Origin: Spirochaetaceae bacterium
GTDB lineage: Bacteria; Spirochaetota; Spirochaetia; Treponematales; Breznakiellaceae
Reading direction: 5' to 3'
DNA length: 8,062 nucleotides
Assembly: GCA_031278935.1 (NCBI GenBank)
Contig: JAITJK010000097.1
Coordinates: 1-8,062, forward strand
Part shown: positions 7,405 to 8,062 of the stretch, one piece after another
Layout of the letters: every line of letters starts with the position of its first letter
How positions within the stretch are numbered: the first letter of the stretch is position 1
The notes under the pieces: generated by a model
Seen by the model: only the letters and a program-made list of their open reading frames with translations
What the model was told of the DNA's origin: nothing
The model's database searches: none
Position numbers and translations under genes: made by a program

Positions 7405-7501
7405 CCAAAGCAGCAGGCTACACAAGCCCTTGGGTCCTGCTACGGGCACAAGCTCCTCACTTCGGCGCGGTGCGCCTCGTACTGATGATGCCCCTGGCGG
7501 C

Positions 7502-7530
7502 TTGAGGAAAGGATGCCCCAGCGATATAGT
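7502..7530 (+). promoter_or_regulatory. Candidate promoter for the GH3 lipoprotein, placing +1 at its ATG
   Basis: TTGAGG (7502-7507, 4/6 to -35 consensus) and TATAGT (7525-7530, 5/6 to -10 consensus) are 17 bases apart. A start site about six bases after the -10 is the A of the ATG at 7536, giving a leaderless mRNA. This would explain why no properly spaced ribosome site precedes that ATG. Confidence 0.4.
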
Positions 7531-7535
7531 AAGCT

Positions 7536-8062
7536 ATGTACTTCCTCCTTGCCTTGAGCCTTACCAGTCTCGTCTTTACGGGATGTACCAAGGATATCGC
7601 TTCTGCGCCCCGGCAAGACCTTACCCAAGCCGCCGAGGTCTTGCCCCAGGCCGAAGAGTTCGCGGAAGAAGAGAAGTACCGGGAACAGGCCGCGCGCCTC
7701 GCCGCCTCCTGGGATGATAGACTCTTGGCCGCCCAGGTCCTTATGAGCGGTATTGATGGAAAGACCCCCCGGTTAAGCGAGGCCATGAATAGGCTCCTCC
7801 TGGCTAGTCCGCCGGGGGGAATCATGCTCTTTAAGTACAACCTGGATACGGATGCGGATACCATCCGCTCCTTCTTGGAGACCTGTGCCTCCTATACCGC
7901 AGCGAACCCGGGGCAAGGAGCGTTCCGGGCGCTTCCCTTTATCGCGGTGGATCATGAAGGCGGCGCGGTGCACCGGTTTCCTCCTGAGGTCGTTCGGGGA
8001 CTGCCTGAAGCGGCCTGGTTTTGGGAAACCGCCCAAACCCGGGGCAAGGAGTATGCCCTTGA
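7536..8062 (+). CDS. GH3 (NagZ-type) beta-N-acetylhexosaminidase, predicted lipoprotein (C-terminus beyond window)
   Basis: The first 175 residues of a glycoside hydrolase family 3 enzyme are visible, probably one that removes GlcNAc from peptidoglycan fragments or other beta-linked amino sugars. A hydrophobic leader (MYFLLALSLTSLVFTGC) ends in Cys17 after VFTG, a relaxed lipobox acceptable in spirochaetes, so the mature protein would be lipid-anchored. A charged, Ala/Glu-rich helical linker (about 22-58) follows. The GH3 barrel starts near 59: LAAQVLMSGIDG (64-75), PPGGIMLFKYN (92-102) and the family signature DHEGGAVHRF (139-148), equivalent to the common DqEGGrVqR. The catalytic residues lie outside the window. 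The ATG at 7536 is the first available, because TAG and TAA stops in this frame sit at 7527-7532. The leader lacks the usual basic N-terminus, so start or frame may be wrong (see findings). It is divergent from the FIST gene. Substrate specificity is inferred from family only. Confidence 0.85.
   Translation, partial: MYFLLALSLTSLVFTGCTKDIASAPRQDLTQAAEVLPQAEEFAEEEKYREQAARLAASWDDRLLAAQVLMSGIDGKTPRLSEAMNRLLLASPPGGIMLFKYNLDTDADTIRSFLETCASYTAANPGQGAFRALPFIAVDHEGGAVHRFPPEVVRGLPEAAWFWETAQTRGKEYAL

Larger units (their letters stand above)
7127..7501. other. Unassigned intergenic block between divergent genes
   Basis: I recognise no gene here. The stretch is rich in inverted repeats and small hairpins (7173-7215, 7410-7443, 7464-7476). 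It also holds an 18-base imperfect direct repeat: AGGAGGGCGTCTGGAGA at 7150-7166 and AGGAGGCGTCCCCGGAGA at 7190-7207. On the minus strand one frame is open from 7533 to 7219 except for a single TAA at 7354-7356. Its last part contains CADGGKLRDMGDKF and ends just before the 7173-7215 hairpin. No ATG with a good ribosome site heads that frame. Other frames on both strands are also open for 40-65 codons, so chance is a real option. It could be a decayed gene, a structured RNA or a dispersed repeat. Confidence 0.4.

Noticed and set aside
7136..7717. Plus-strand open frame of 193 codons across the intergenic block and lipoprotein start
   Set aside because: It overlaps the well-supported GH3 frame in another phase, has no ribosome site or recognisable motif, and its composition (Arg/Pro/Ser-rich) is typical of a shadow frame.

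Overview
The window is chromosomal DNA with a moderately high GC content (roughly 55-60% by eye). It most likely comes from a spirochaete of the Treponema group. Two things suggest this: the motif style of MurG, and the gene order murG - cvpA-like - DNA polymerase III delta'-like - AtoS-type kinase, which as I recall matches the murG neighbourhood of Treponema pallidum. No database search was possible, so the assignment is inference.

Six of the seven genes lie on the minus strand and read from about 7055 down to position 1. Upstream come a FIST-domain sensor protein (5910-7055) and, 38 bases later, a soluble PAS hybrid histidine kinase (4135-5871). I read these as a two-protein signalling unit. 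A short gap leads to a tightly packed cluster: murG (2924-4042), a four-helix CvpA-family membrane protein overlapping it by 13 bases (2427-2936), a DNA polymerase III delta'-like AAA+ clamp-loader subunit 4 bases later (1103-2422), and an AtoS/NtrB-like kinase cut by the window edge (1-1065). The cluster places peptidoglycan precursor synthesis, a membrane protein, the replication clamp loader and a sigma-54-type sensor kinase on what is probably one transcript.

About 480 bases separate the FIST gene from the divergent last gene (7536 onward), an N-terminal fragment of a glycoside hydrolase family 3 (NagZ-type beta-N-acetylhexosaminidase) predicted lipoprotein. This gap holds a candidate promoter for each gene, a 15-bp hairpin, an 11-bp inverted repeat, further small hairpins and an interrupted minus-strand reading frame. 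I could not assign a known element to it.

The points most worth a second look are the unexplained 7127-7501 block, the start of the GH3 lipoprotein (leaderless mRNA versus a frameshift), and the misplaced strong Shine-Dalgarno of murG. I found no CRISPR array, tRNA, rRNA or recognisable insertion sequence.
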